A stretch of DNA of 64,000 bases from Mimachlamys varia. Taxonomy: Eukaryota; Mollusca; Bivalvia; Pectinida; Pectinidae. Position 1 is the stretch's first letter, and each line of letters begins with the position of its first letter. The translations under genes and the position numbers were made by a program. Below are positions 13,701-23,442 of this stretch, piece by piece. The stretch spans positions 31,837,405-31,901,404 of the forward strand of contig OX392530.1 in NCBI GenBank assembly GCA_947623455.1, in the 5' to 3' direction. The notes beneath the pieces are model-generated. The model saw only the letters and a list, made by a program, of their open reading frames with translations, ran no database searches and was not told the DNA's origin.

Positions 13701-16700
13701 CACTAATGTCAACGGCAGCCATTTTGAGATATAAACTTGCCGTGTCGTAGTTTCGTAGTTTTAGGTTTTTTGTTAATTTATTAAAACATTTTGTCTAGTG
13801 CCTACTATGTTGTTTTCTTATGAAATCTAAGAACAAATAAAGGTTCAGATATATATTGTTGGCTCATTTTAATGCATGAAACCAATTTAAACCCATGTAT
13901 CTGTTGTCTCGATGCCTACTGCAAAGTACGAAACGAAAGTCAGACAGCTCTACGTATTCTAGTGTGATATTGTTGGGATACTTCCGGTGATGCTCTACGA
14001 TGTTTTACTGAGGATATTTCTCTTGTCTACAGGTCTTATTATTTAACATTAAATTCTTCGATTAATCGAGCTTTGAAATTACAATCGAGCGCTTGGGTTT
14101 TCATTCATAATCGAACGATTTTCGATTATTTTCGATAATCGGAACACCACTATCGAACCGTCTTCTACCTTCGGTTTGTTGTTGAAGTGGGCCCCACATG
14201 AATTATTTTCAATTAGTTGGATTTTTTTCTCCTGAGTTTCTTGTTAGTTACCGCTCAGGTTTACTTTGTTTTAGGCTTATTTTTGCATGGTTATCAACTC
14301 GATTTTTTTTCAGAATTTTTCAGAATCACGAAAATTTCCCTGAACTTATGTATATTGGGCCTTTAATATTTTCAAATTTTTTGGAACACGATGAGAAACT
14401 GGTCTATCCACTAATCTGTGATATACTATTTGTCACTTACCCCATGTATAAATTTCCCCTTTATCTGTCAGACACACAAGGTGATCTCCACCCGAGGTTA
14501 CTTTTACTATTGTTTTGTTATGCAGCACCTCTACAGGGGCCTTCTGTAAGCCACCAGGTATCAGCCCTATGGAGCCGTTAGAATCCTTAGAAAAACAAAA
14601 CATTAATTCTATATGTAAAAGAAATTTGATTGCCTGGTTTGTCTTTATTCACAAATACAAGTTAGTGAAATGATTTTTTATGTTAATTAATTTGAAATTA
14701 CACAAACGTCCATGCCTTTTCAATATCTTTTATTCAACAGATATAATTCTGGCACTTAAACCTATGGGAGAATTTGACGGATTTTATTGGATTAGCAAGA
14801 TTTCTATGAGATTTTACTGTACAAAATAATACAGTTTTGAATTTTGAGATTTCCAGGAAAAATATGAGTAAAAATCCCTTAATCTCGCCCCAAAGTGATC
14901 CCTGATTCAATTTATATATTCATAAATATAAACTTGCTAGCAAGAGACTTATATTAATTAAACAGAATGCAAAAAGTGAAGTGTAATCTTTTAACTTCAA
15001 TAACAACCAAAATCTAAGAAATTGCATCCTCAATATCCAGGGGTTATGCTCAACTATGCATTCTACAGTAACACTCCTTGAATATGACATAGCAAAACTT
15101 AGACAAAAAGATACATAAAAATTGTAGTTTGGTGTCTGTAAAATTAACTTGACCAATCGCTAGACTGATACTGGTCTTTAGAAGCTTACAAACAGAGGCA
15201 AATGACTTCAAAACCTATGCGTTTTTACCTTTATGCTACAAAGAGATTTTTTTTATGTACATCAAAGGTTTGAACTAGTATTCATAAACAATGCAGCACA
15301 CACAGAACCTTCATTTTTGCTATGACAATAAATAAACATATTCCAGGGGTATATTGAGGTAAGCATTATTCCGGGGGCATTTTTGACATACCCTGGATAT
15401 TAACGATCAAGATTTAGCGAGTGTATGTAAGCAGTTTTCCTGCGGCATTTTTGACATATTCTGGATATTAACGATGGAGATTTAGTGAGTGTATAGGTTA
15501 GCATTATTCCTGTGACATTTTTTACATACCCTGTATACCAACGATGGAGATTGAAGGAACATTGCTTACCCTGAAGTTCCCCCATATATACAACCGTCCA
15601 TCATCAGTGAGAGCAGCTGTGTGACTGTCTCCAGCGCTAACTTGGACGATTTTAGCCCCCAAGGGAACTTTTCCTGGTGACATCTCGGATCCCTCCTCTG
15701 ACGTATCCCTACCCAAGGAACCTTCATCATTACAGCCAAAAGTTATAACCTGAAAACAATAATTTTTTTATATTTCATTTGTTGAAAACTTATTTAACAT
15801 TAAGTGACCATAACCTAAAGAGCCTTGAAATGAACAAAAACAAAAAACTAAATTGATATATTCCACTCTAAACATGAAGACAAAACTAGGTTTTCTCCAA
15901 AACATTTTAATATAAAGGCTTAAGACACTAATTAAAATCAAAGTTCTAAAAGCTTAGGCGAAAAACAGTTTAAATATTTCATTTTGGATCGAGTACACAA
16001 TATAAATAAAATGTTTTGCAAGATTAGCAAAAGCAGACTTTTCATTGACTGAAAAAGCAAGAGTTGTTGGTGAAGTGAGCACTCCCGAGGAAATTAAGTT
16101 TTGTAGTCGCCAGTGTTACGGTATTAAATAAAACGATAAGAAATTACCAAACTTTAAATAAGAAAGTCAACATGATTGTTCACATATAACAAATTCATTT
16201 GTGCAGCTAGTCATAGTCTGTGACAGGTTTTTATGAATCTACATGATATAATTGTAAGATTAACGACAATAACATCTGCCAGGGGTCATCGTATACAGAA
16301 AGGAATGATCTTACGTATTAAAGACAAAAGACTAGTAGCAATACGCTGTCGGAGAATACCACCTTAGCATTAAATCAGTTTTGATTAAGGAAAGCTCTGT
16401 AAGCCTATAGTACTTATATATAATTACCTCCCCTTTGGCCGTAACACAAACTGTATGCATTCCTCCACACACAACTTGAATAACTTTTTCATCAACACCT
16501 GACACGAGGGTTGGCCTGCCTCTTTCCATTACATCTTCACCAAGCCCTAACTGGCCTACATCTCCCTCACCAAGGACTAATACCACACCTTCTTCACTCT
16601 GATGTGAACTGTGGCCTACTGCAAATAAGCAAACAAAAATATTCAATTTAATTGTAACATGCTCTTTGATATTTGTATATTCATGATCATAATTAGAAAA

Positions 16701-18773
16701 GTGGGCAAGCACAGTGAGAAGTTGAACTGTTCATTTATTTAAATTAATACTATTTGTTCACAAAAATAACTAAGATAATATATTTACTATTGATAGCACC
16801 TCAATTTGATGCAGTGTACATGTAGATCTAGAGCACAGACATGATATATATCTGTATCTAGTTAGAAATGCACCAACTGTCCGATATATCAGTATGAATA
16901 TGATTATTTTAAACGTGTGATTTTCTCACAATCGCTGCATTTTATAAAGCAGTTGATAGCTGACCATATACAGGCCAGACGACCAATAGGATTTTTTTGA
17001 GTCTGTAATTATAATCAGTTTAAGTAAACTATTATCCTATATATTAAGTGCGTCCCCATGGCCACATTTAATCATTATCAGAATCTTATTTCAGTATCCA
17101 ATGATAATAATGATGATAATGGTGGAAATGAAGTAACTCCAATTTTCAAAAGTAATATGTATAGAAGATGTAGTATAATCATTTGTCAACTTAGAAATTA
17201 TTGCAGTAATTTGAACTATGATTTATTTAAAGATCATTTGAAAGATCATCCTACCTGTGGCTGTGGGTATAAACAAGAAACTGCACAACATTATTTTTTC
17301 CACTGCCCTACTTTTGATACAGAAAGAGACTTATTGAGAGAAAACTTCCAAAATTTTATACTTCATGATCATTTTAATTTATCAGTACTTTTATGTGGTT
17401 GCATTCTGTGTGATGATGAAATAAATATATTAATATTCAGATATATTCTTGCATACATCAAAAACACTAGAAGATTTCCAGAATTTAAGCTATAATCTGT
17501 TTAGACTTTAGTTAGTCTTCTTCCCCTATTTATGTCAAAGCATTCTCAACATTTGCCCATAATCATACTTAAGAGTTATCTTACATTTTTGTATGTTGGT
17601 CTTGAGCTCCAGTCCTTATGTTACAGTATAACCTGTCTAAACCAAAACTTTCAAAATTCGAAAACTTATTTATAATGGCCTAACAATCTAATCTGTGCAT
17701 TTCTTTCTGAATCCAACCATGTTCTGCCTTGGCAGTCAAGACTCTTGTATGGACCGGTCATAGCATTTGATCCCACTGACTTTTGGACTGGACAGGTTGT
17801 ACTGTATCTATTCTTATACAGCTCACACCCATTATGATGTTATTATATATTAAATGGAAACTCTTAAATGAAATTTTTCCTGATTACGTCTTGGCATATT
17901 TATAATTAATTTTTTATCTGCCAGCCAGAGACCAGATGTAGTAGGTCTAAGTGAAACCATGGACAGTGCAGCCTACACTCTGTGTCTTCTGGCTGGTCCA
18001 GAATTTTGATCTCATATATACTGAATAATTAATAAGCCTAAATTTATAATATTGTATTTCCATAACCAATAGATATAACAGAGCTGCTGTATATATGTTT
18101 GTTGTAACTTTCATTTCAGTAAATATTTATCATAATTACCATTCAAAAACAATAAGATCCATTGATCACTGTTTAATTAATTGGCTACTTTATGACTTAC
18201 TTAATTTATTAATATATATATATTTTTTCATATACAATTTTGCCACCAGTGTATTACTTATATGGAGAGGGCTTACATAGGCTGTGCCTGTTGCCCAATC
18301 CCTTTGACAATTAACATCTGTATGTCAATAAAATCTGTTGAAATGAAATGAAAATTTAATCATTAGTTTTAACCAGTCCTTGGAGATAATGGTTCCTCTA
18401 AATGATCTATGCAACAACATTTTACAAGTTAAAACATATGGTGAGCTCAACTAACATTCTTGAGTTTGTTGGAAATTTTACAAGCTTAAGTTTGATATAC
18501 AGATGACAAACATAACAGTCTGCGACTTTAGCCACTAGTCCTATGCCCATAGTAAATTTTGGTTCGGACTAGTGGAAAGTCCTTGAATTTCAATACATTT
18601 GCTATAATAAACACTGTATTTTGCTTATCTGGCTAGTGCTTGAAAATGTTAATGTCACAGACTGACATAAGTGTGTAATAGCAAACACACAAATTATTAC
18701 TTTTGTGTCTCTTTGTTTCTCCATTTATGCTTCCTTCGGACTCCCTGGACCGTTTTTTCCCTCTACCAGGCAT
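4772..18773 (-). CDS. RCC1: RCC1, Ran guanine nucleotide exchange factor, ten coding exons
   Basis: Nuclear chromatin-bound factor that loads GTP on Ran, setting the RanGTP gradient for nuclear transport and spindle assembly. Coding exons, in transcript order: 18773-18701, 16618-16428, 15749-15570, 14585-14441, 9799-9728, 9240-9094, 7496-7383, 6676-6518, 6123-6018, 4841-4772. All introns are GT-AG and phases join without a break, giving 418 residues (human RCC1 is 421). Seven RCC1 blades are visible, starting with [20 protein letters not shown] and ending [17 protein letters not shown]. The Ran-contacting wedge ([10 protein letters not shown], about residues 147-156), the SGGDHL aspartate (residue 182) and the GGQHHT histidines (299-300) are conserved. 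The N-terminal tail is basic (GKKRSR, TKRHK), fitting a nuclear localisation signal. The ATG lies three bases after a splice acceptor, so an upstream noncoding exon is implied. The protein ends KDRPTS then TGA. Confidence 0.96.
7725..8878. mobile_element. Foldback (long inverted repeat) element in RCC1 intron 6
   Basis: Two arms of about 360-550 bp face each other. Outer ends CACCTAATAAGTGCA and its inverted form at 8845-8870 pair, and inner parts such as CCACCACTACATGCTAG (8142) and its inverse (8625) pair. The central loop is about 240 bp (8275-8510). The left arm carries about 185 bp (7766-7950) missing from the right arm. The loop holds AAGGGAGATAACTCC. No protein coding. Probably a palindromic MITE. 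Confidence 0.7.
9451..9650. repeat. Dispersed repeat ending in a (GACA)n run, RCC1 intron 5
   Basis: GATCGAATGCATAGCCGGAC and a GACAGACAGACA tract (9626-9645). A CCTCAGGGGTGGGGG block lies at its left. Looks like the end module of a dispersed element; only one copy is in the window. Confidence 0.45.
10296..14152 (-). mobile_element. Complete hAT transposon with perfect 8-bp target duplication
   Basis: The element starts TAGTGTTGGGAATCGG and ends CGGAACACCACTA. It is flanked on both sides by TCGAACCG (10288-10295 and 14153-14160), the 8-bp duplication typical of hAT. The termini are imperfect inverted repeats, and both subterminal regions are rich in ATCGATTA-type repeats, probable transposase binding sites. 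It contains the three-exon transposase gene. It inserted inside an older TTAA-flanked element, whose halves lie at 10113-10295 and 14153-14362. Confidence 0.9.
10956..13722 (-). CDS. hAT transposase, BED zinc finger type, apparently intact
   Basis: Cut-and-paste DNA transposase of the hAT superfamily, related to host ZBED proteins. Three exons (13722-13539, 13315-13066, 12558-10956) join by GT-AG introns in matching phases into 678 residues without a stop. The BED finger spans the first junction: [16 protein letters not shown] followed by HLEHVH. The RNase-H-like core has D about 184 (ITHDGWTS), D about 248 (VTDNAANE) and E about 642 (SVPSERVFS), plus the hAT motifs CYGHRINL and [11 protein letters not shown]. 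The C-terminal dimerisation region ends in [20 protein letters not shown]. All catalytic positions are present. It is antisense to nothing functional but lies in RCC1 intron 4 on the same strand as RCC1. It sits between the ends of its own transposon. Confidence 0.9.
14739..14911 (+). mobile_element. CAGGGAT inverted-repeat element in RCC1 intron 3
   Basis: Ends CAGATATAATTCTGGC and AAAGTGATCCCTG, flanked by ATTCAA on both sides (6 bp). The body, with CTTAAACCTATGGGAG and the GGAAAAATATGAGTAAAAAT stretch, matches the copies at 19.3 and 47.7 kb. Non-coding. Confidence 0.65.
15362..15556. repeat. Three tandem copies of a 67-70-bp unit beside RCC1 exon 3
   Basis: CATTTTTGACATACCCTGGA at 15379, a variant at 15446 and another at 15516, each followed by TTAACGATGGAGATTTAG or a near form. 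The third copy stops about 14 bp from the exon 3 donor. Confidence 0.75.
16190..16380. repeat. Dispersed repeat, second of two copies
   Basis: Partner of 333-520, same orientation, ending about 45 bp inside intron 2 from RCC1 exon 2. Non-coding. Confidence 0.55.
17041..18355 (+). mobile_element. 5'-truncated non-LTR retrotransposon 3' end
   Basis: The open stretch 17058-17495 encodes 145 residues that match only the C-terminal zinc-binding region of LINE reverse transcriptase proteins: [18 protein letters not shown] (Cys-Cys-His-Cys pattern) and a KNTRRFPEF end. About 860 bp of 3' untranslated sequence follow, ending in AATAAAATC and a TGAAATGAAATG simple tail. It is antisense to RCC1 in intron 1. 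The same protein region recurs in the LINE at 54.8 kb. Confidence 0.7.
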
Positions 18774-18925
18774 GATCTGAAATATAAGAAATGGTTATAT
18801 ATTACAAAAGTGTGATAGGATATTTGAATGATCAATGATATAATTCAAATAGGCTTTAAAAACACAATGGGACTTTATTCTTTAGCTCCTACCTACTATA
18901 ACAAATTACACTTTCATAGTAGTAG

Positions 18926-19504
18926 TTAAAGGCCCAATATACATAACTTTCGGCAAAACCTGAAGCGAAAATTAAGCCTAATAACTTATCATATTTATAG
19001 ATTTAGTTGAAATTAACTGATAGCAGCAATTATACTCAAGATGAATTCTTATGCGGTTACCGGTACAACAGCAGTTGAAACACGGTATTTGTAAACACGT
19101 GTCTATTTCGAACTGTCTTCTACGTACCTTCGGTTTGTTGTAAAAGAGGGCTCCACCTGAAATATTATCAATTCTTAGGATGTTTTGGTCAAGAGTTTCT
19201 TGTTAGTTACCGCTCAGGTTTACTTCGTTTTGGGCTTATTTTTGCATGGTTACATGGATCACTTTGGGACGAGATTTGGGGATTTTTACACATATTTATC
19301 CAGAAAATCTCATTGAAAATTCAAAAATTACATCACTTTATATAGAAAATTTTCATAGATATTTTGCTTATCCCATAAAAGCCCTCAATTTCTCCCATAG
19401 GTTTTAAGAGTCAGAATTATCCCTGGGTTATCAACTGGATTTTTTTCCAGAATTTTTCAGAATCACGAAAAAATGTCCTGAAGTTACGTATATTGGGCCT
19501 TTAA
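18926..19504 (+). mobile_element. TTAA inverted-repeat element, copy B, with nested insertion
   Basis: Same family as the elements at 10.1, 23.1 and 32.5 kb: TTAA, AGGCCCAATATACATAACTT, and the inverted end GTTACGTATATTGGGCCT, TTAA. A CAGGGAT-type element (about 19252-19425) interrupts it near its right end. It lies in the 5' intron of RCC1. Confidence 0.75.
19252..19425 (-). mobile_element. CAGGGAT inverted-repeat element nested in copy B
   Basis: About 174 bp with ends CATGGATCACTTTGGG (a CAGGGATCACT variant) and CAGAATTATCCCTG, flanked by GGTTA on both sides. The uninterrupted family sequence reads GCATGGTTATCAAC here, so the empty site is visible in sister copies. Related copies are at 14.7 and 47.7 kb. 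Confidence 0.7.
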
Positions 19505-19606
19505 TTAGGTCAAAAAGTTATGGAGATGTCTCCAATAATGATATATATATAGTAACATTTATTCTGCCCCCGTCACATGTGAAACGTGTTTATAAGACGT
19601 AGATAC

Positions 19607-20078
19607 TAGCGCTGGGAATCGCCATGATATTGAAGATCGATTATCGGGCTGTCAAGATCGATCGATAATCGATTATCGGTTTGAATATGCAATTTTTAAT
19701 TAGGGCCGACCACGTGTTAAATACATTCCGGAAAGTCCGGATTCCGTCATATATTAGCAAATTAGTATAGCCTTGTACAAAACGCTGCACCGACCACGAT
19801 TACGTAAGGTAGCTACAACGCTTGAATGCCGGCGTGGTTCAAGCGAGACATAACAAACACAAGCGAAATGGATGTTTTATTTTGGTTTATTGAAGATAAA
19901 AGCATTCATAATAACAGTATGTATCTGAATAACTTCAGCCATTCAAAATAGAAACATATGAAACGATCTGTTTATAGCCAAATTTCACAATCGATCTTTT
20001 AAGTGCAAAATCGATTATCGAATCGATCTTGGGTCCAACTCGATTTAATCGATGTTTCCGGTTATCGGTACACCACTA
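19607..20078 (+). mobile_element. Short non-autonomous hAT relative
   Basis: A 472-bp element starting TAGCGCTGGGAATCG and ending CGGTACACCACTA, flanked by the perfect 8-bp duplication GTAGATAC (19599-19606 and 20079-20086). The ends and the ATCGATTATCG subterminal repeats resemble the autonomous hAT at 10.3 kb, so it may be mobilised by that family's transposase. No transposase coding remains. Confidence 0.8.
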
Positions 20079-20296
20079 GTAGATACACATTTACTTTAAC
20101 AAATCACTCAAGGCTATCACGAAAGCAAACTTCAGGTACAACCGTACAATACTTTGACGTTTTGTTGTTTTTAATGCAAAAGTAACATATCGCAAAATAC
20201 TGATATTTGGTATCAATATAATAAAATTGCGATATTATATCGCTGGAACACTTATATTGGAATATATTAAAATACTGGTTATATCGTGCAACCCTA

Positions 20297-21379
20297 TGTG
20301 AGAAGTTAGGGTTTAGACTTCTCATGTTTGTAATACTTTGTTTAAGTATAATTATTGTTTATGATGTACAGATAAGGATCTGTTACTTTCCGTGTTATTC
20401 ATCACAACTTAGAGTAGGGCTGATTAGCTGCTACGATACCGGTGCTGAAATCTGTGTGTTTACACTTTTGAGACAACCGGAAGTGGTTGGTAGTAATAAC
20501 AGGAATGGGTTACCGCTTCTCCCTCACATGCTTTTAGATGGTGAAACTGGGTTAGAGATTAACAGTTTTAACATTCGTCTTTGAGGCTATTTTGGGGAGG
20601 GGGAGCAGGGGTATATAAAGGCTGGTCCGAGCAGGGATCAGTGCCTTGACAGGGTCCATGAACCGACCTGCTCCTTTAGGTGAGGTAAACCTTGCCAACT
20701 TCATGTGCGGTAAACCGTGCAACATAGGCCAGGTGCTGTGAACAGTGCCGATACCTATCTAGTGCTACGTGGAGTTATCGTTCCTTGGATTCAACAGTAC
20801 AGGGTGCTATTTAGGAACTACAGATTATGTTAGTCAGGGGCTCCGGGCTTAGGCGATAATACATACTGGTTCGCTAATAGACCTATAGGTATCTAGAGGG
20901 AATCGATTGTAGCTTTGGGTATAAGTGCTACTGTTGGTTAGTATAAGGGCCGTGTTCACGTAGGAATTGAGTTACTTAACATTAGGCTAGCTATCATTGT
21001 GCGATACTAATGTTATGATCTTCCGTGTTTATATTGTTAAACATTTATATTCTTCATTAATACTTGTGTCTTGTAATATAAATAAATAGTTAGTTGTTTA
21101 TGGAAACACTTTGTTGAGTTACTGAATCGATCGCTAGTACTTCCTCTACATCCAGCGTTCGAACCTGTAGTGAAACAGGCCTGTAACCTGTGTGTGTGTG
21201 TGTGAACGTGGAAAACGAGGTCTAGAGAGGATTGCAGGTCCAGTCGTCGACTCCGATTATTATTCAACCTTGAAAACTATACGATCACGAAACAGATTAA
21301 CGGAGTGACGTGTAAAGCTGACACCAACCCTCTCTGGACCTGGACCGACGCACCACACACACGTGGGGACACTATTACA
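20297..21379 (+). mobile_element. Probable solo LTR with TATA box and poly(A) signal
   Basis: A 1083-bp unit beginning TGTGAGAAG and ending ACTATTACA, with CCTA directly flanking both sides (20293-20296, 21380-21383). A TATATAAAG box lies at 20612 and an AATAAA signal at 21081, in the order expected for U3, R and U5. No internal retrotransposon genes are adjacent, so it would be a recombined solo LTR. A (GT)n run is at about 21190. The 4-bp duplication is short, so the boundaries are tentative. The sequence just left (TATATCGTGCAACCCT) looks like the end of another DNA element. Confidence 0.5.
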
Positions 21380-21726
21380 CCTACAATGTTTACCTTATGT
21401 CAGATCTAGATGATCTTTTCAATTGAGAACAAGGTTATGATCAAAAATACGTTACGTTTCGTGTAAAACTGTTCATTCCAGGTCAGTATGGTTTGTTACT
21501 TTGCTGATAAATCACACAGTGGTCTGCTTAAATATATATTTAGGAGGTAAAAACATGCGAGACCCCCCAGATGGGAAATTTTGAACCATTTATTTAAACA
21601 GATGGAAATTAGGAACTGTTGGTAATAATTAGAGTGGGTTCATTTAGGGGTGAGTTCTGGTCCCACACCAGACATATATCTGTCAAAATATCTTCGTCTA
21701 GGATAAGTTTACAGACTGTTAGCAAC

Positions 21727-21740
21727 CCCCCCCCCCCCCA
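21727..21740. repeat. Poly(C) tract
   Basis: A run of about 14 C followed by an A run. Simple repeat in the 5' intron of RCC1. Confidence 0.9.
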
Positions 21741-22050
21741 AAAAAAGACACAAGTAAACTGTAGTAATTTTGAGCGAACACTATTGTTAATGTAATTACT
21801 TAATACATGTATATTTACTCGAAAGCAACTACTTTACTGTTTTTATAATATGTGAAAACAAAAAAACTTGCATGCACTAAAGTCATGACAAATAATCAAC
21901 ACAACTTGGTCTGGATGTCAACAGAACGAAACACATCACTGACTGTGACATAATCTGAATCTATCGATTAACACAAGGAAATGTAGGACTTTGTTAATAC
22001 AAAAAAGATGTCATACTTGCCCTTAAAATATACAATTGAAGTGTTCTTAC

Positions 22051-22135
22051 TTGCGGCTGATCTTTCCTGTAGGCCCTGGATCAAACTATGCGAATGCCTC
22101 GTGTTGTCTTTTTGAAATTACGATTCCCGCCAAGC
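22051..22135 (-). other. RCC1: Probable 5' noncoding exon of RCC1
   Basis: Coding exon 1 of RCC1 is preceded by a good acceptor (polypyrimidine then AG, exon base 18776), so the mRNA must start upstream. On the minus strand a donor of the form CAA/GTAAGA ends at 22051, followed by the 3.3-kb intron. The upper boundary is a guess, placed near the E2F-like and NRF1-like motifs. RNA data would settle it. Confidence 0.35.
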
Positions 22136-22506
22136 ATGCGCATTAGGATTTTACCTAAGAACCAGTGGCACCATACTGGTCAATTTCCGGGAAAGAAACA
22201 CTTTTTGATGAACCCTATTTTGAATTCATCTTTTTTTCAACACGAGAATTGACGCACATGACCGACATAAACAGGATTGATATATATTAACACATCCATA
22301 TTTATTACAGAAATAATTCTTGTAGAATATGGTAAAATCACCGGAAGTGCTGAATGTAAGCTAAACAAAAATCCAACAAAAATCGGACCATCAAAGGAAG
22401 AACTAAGGCCGGTGATCGTAATCCAAACGATTTCATGCGTAGAGAGTGTTGAGATCAATTTCAGCAAGAAAGGTACTTTGTACCGATTAACGCCAGTCTT
22501 TCCATA
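22052..22506. promoter_or_regulatory. Probable bidirectional promoter of RCC1 and SF3B5
   Basis: RCC1 (leftward) and SF3B5 (rightward) are divergent, with about 400 bp between the probable RCC1 5' exon and the SF3B5 ATG. On the RCC1 strand, 22131-22124 reads GGCGGGAA, an E2F-type core. At 22134-22142, GCATGCGCA resembles an NRF1 half-palindrome. No TATA box is evident at a fitting distance from either gene, which suits housekeeping promoters. The shared use is inferred from layout and motifs only. Confidence 0.5.
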
Positions 22507-22764
22507 ATGGGAGACCGTTACAATATCCATAGTCAATTGGAACATTTGCAATCGAAATATATCGGAACCGGCCACGCTGACACGAACAAGTGGGAATGGC
22601 TAACCAACCAGCACAGAGACAGTTATGCATCGTATCTTGGACATACCGACATGCTTAATTATTTCGCTTTGGCAGAAAATGAATCCAAGGCAAGGGTTAA
22701 ATTCAACCTGATGGAGAGAATGTTGCAGCCATGTGGACCCCCTCCTGAGCGACCAGAAGACTAA
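22507..22764 (+). CDS. SF3B5: SF3B5 (SF3b10), splicing factor 3b subunit 5
   Basis: Small subunit of the SF3b complex of U2 snRNP, which recognises the intron branch site in the spliceosome. The 85-residue product opens MGDRYNIHSQLEHLQSKYIG and ends LQPCGPPPERPED. It follows the family from end to end (human is 86 residues), including the TNKWEWLTNQHRDSY and NESKARVKFNLMERM blocks. There is no intron, as usual for this gene in animals. The start is the only ATG that gives the conserved N-terminus. A poly(A) signal AATAAA follows at 23086. It is divergent from RCC1. Confidence 0.97.
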   Translation: MGDRYNIHSQLEHLQSKYIGTGHADTNKWEWLTNQHRDSYASYLGHTDMLNYFALAENESKARVKFNLMERMLQPCGPPPERPED

Positions 22765-23085
22765 GTGTACGACATTGCCAATAACCCGCCCGTGTCGTAA
22801 TTTAGTCAGAAAAGACATTCAGCTTAATGGATACCGCAGCTAAATCATGTTCATCAGCACTCAGAAGATCGCCTAAAAGATGTGTGCTTATTCAATAAGA
22901 CTCAGTTCTTTATGAACATTTTTTCAAGACATACTTATTTGTTAAATGAAGTGTCACTGAATTTGTTTTTATTGTGTAAGTTTTTCAACGTTCTCATCAA
23001 ATACCATTCATTTAATATCAACACATCGGTTCATTAAAATTATTGTATTACAAAATCAAAATATTTTGAAATGAACAATTTGTTA

Positions 23086-23091
23086 AATAAA
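23086..23091 (+). terminator. Poly(A) signal for SF3B5
   Basis: A canonical AATAAA hexamer about 320 bases after the SF3B5 stop codon, followed by a GT-containing stretch. It lies just before the inverted-repeat element at 23143. Assigned by position only. Confidence 0.5.
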
Positions 23092-23138
23092 AGCTTTGGA
23101 CACTGTTGTTCAAAGTGTAATTAGTTTAAAGCCAGTAA

Positions 23139-23442
23139 TTAAGGCCCAATATATGTAACTTCAGGAAATTATGTGGGATTCAGAACAAATATGAAAAAAA
23201 TCCAGTTGATAACCATGCAAAAATAAGCCTAAAACGAAGTAAACCTAAGCGGTAACTTACAACAGTTCGAAATGGATACGTGTTTACAAATACTGTGTTT
23301 CAACTGCTTCTGTACCGGTAACCGCATTAAGAATTCATATTGTTGATATCAGTTAATCTTAACTAAATCTATAAGTATAATAAGTTATTAGGCTTTCATT
23401 TCGCTTCAAGTTTTGCCGAAAGTTACGTATATTGGGCCTTTA
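23139..23442 (-). mobile_element. TTAA inverted-repeat element, copy C, inverted and shortened
   Basis: Family member in opposite orientation to copies A, B and D, about 296 bp between TTAA sites. It lacks about 90 bp of the middle. It lies just past the SF3B5 poly(A) signal. Confidence 0.75.

Larger units (their letters stand above)
10109..14366 (+). mobile_element. TTAA inverted-repeat element, copy A, split by hAT
   Basis: Ends AGGCCCAATATACGTAACTT and its inverted form, flanked by TTAA at both sides, which is the target site duplication of piggyBac-type elements. Without the hAT it would be about 385 bp, matching copy D at 32.5 kb. No coding capacity, so it is a non-autonomous element (MITE). 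It sits in RCC1 intron 4. Confidence 0.75.

Noticed and set aside
22237..22575. Minus-strand frame of 112 residues over the SF3B5 promoter and start
   Set aside because: No family motif, and it overlaps the conserved SF3B5 start on the other strand.
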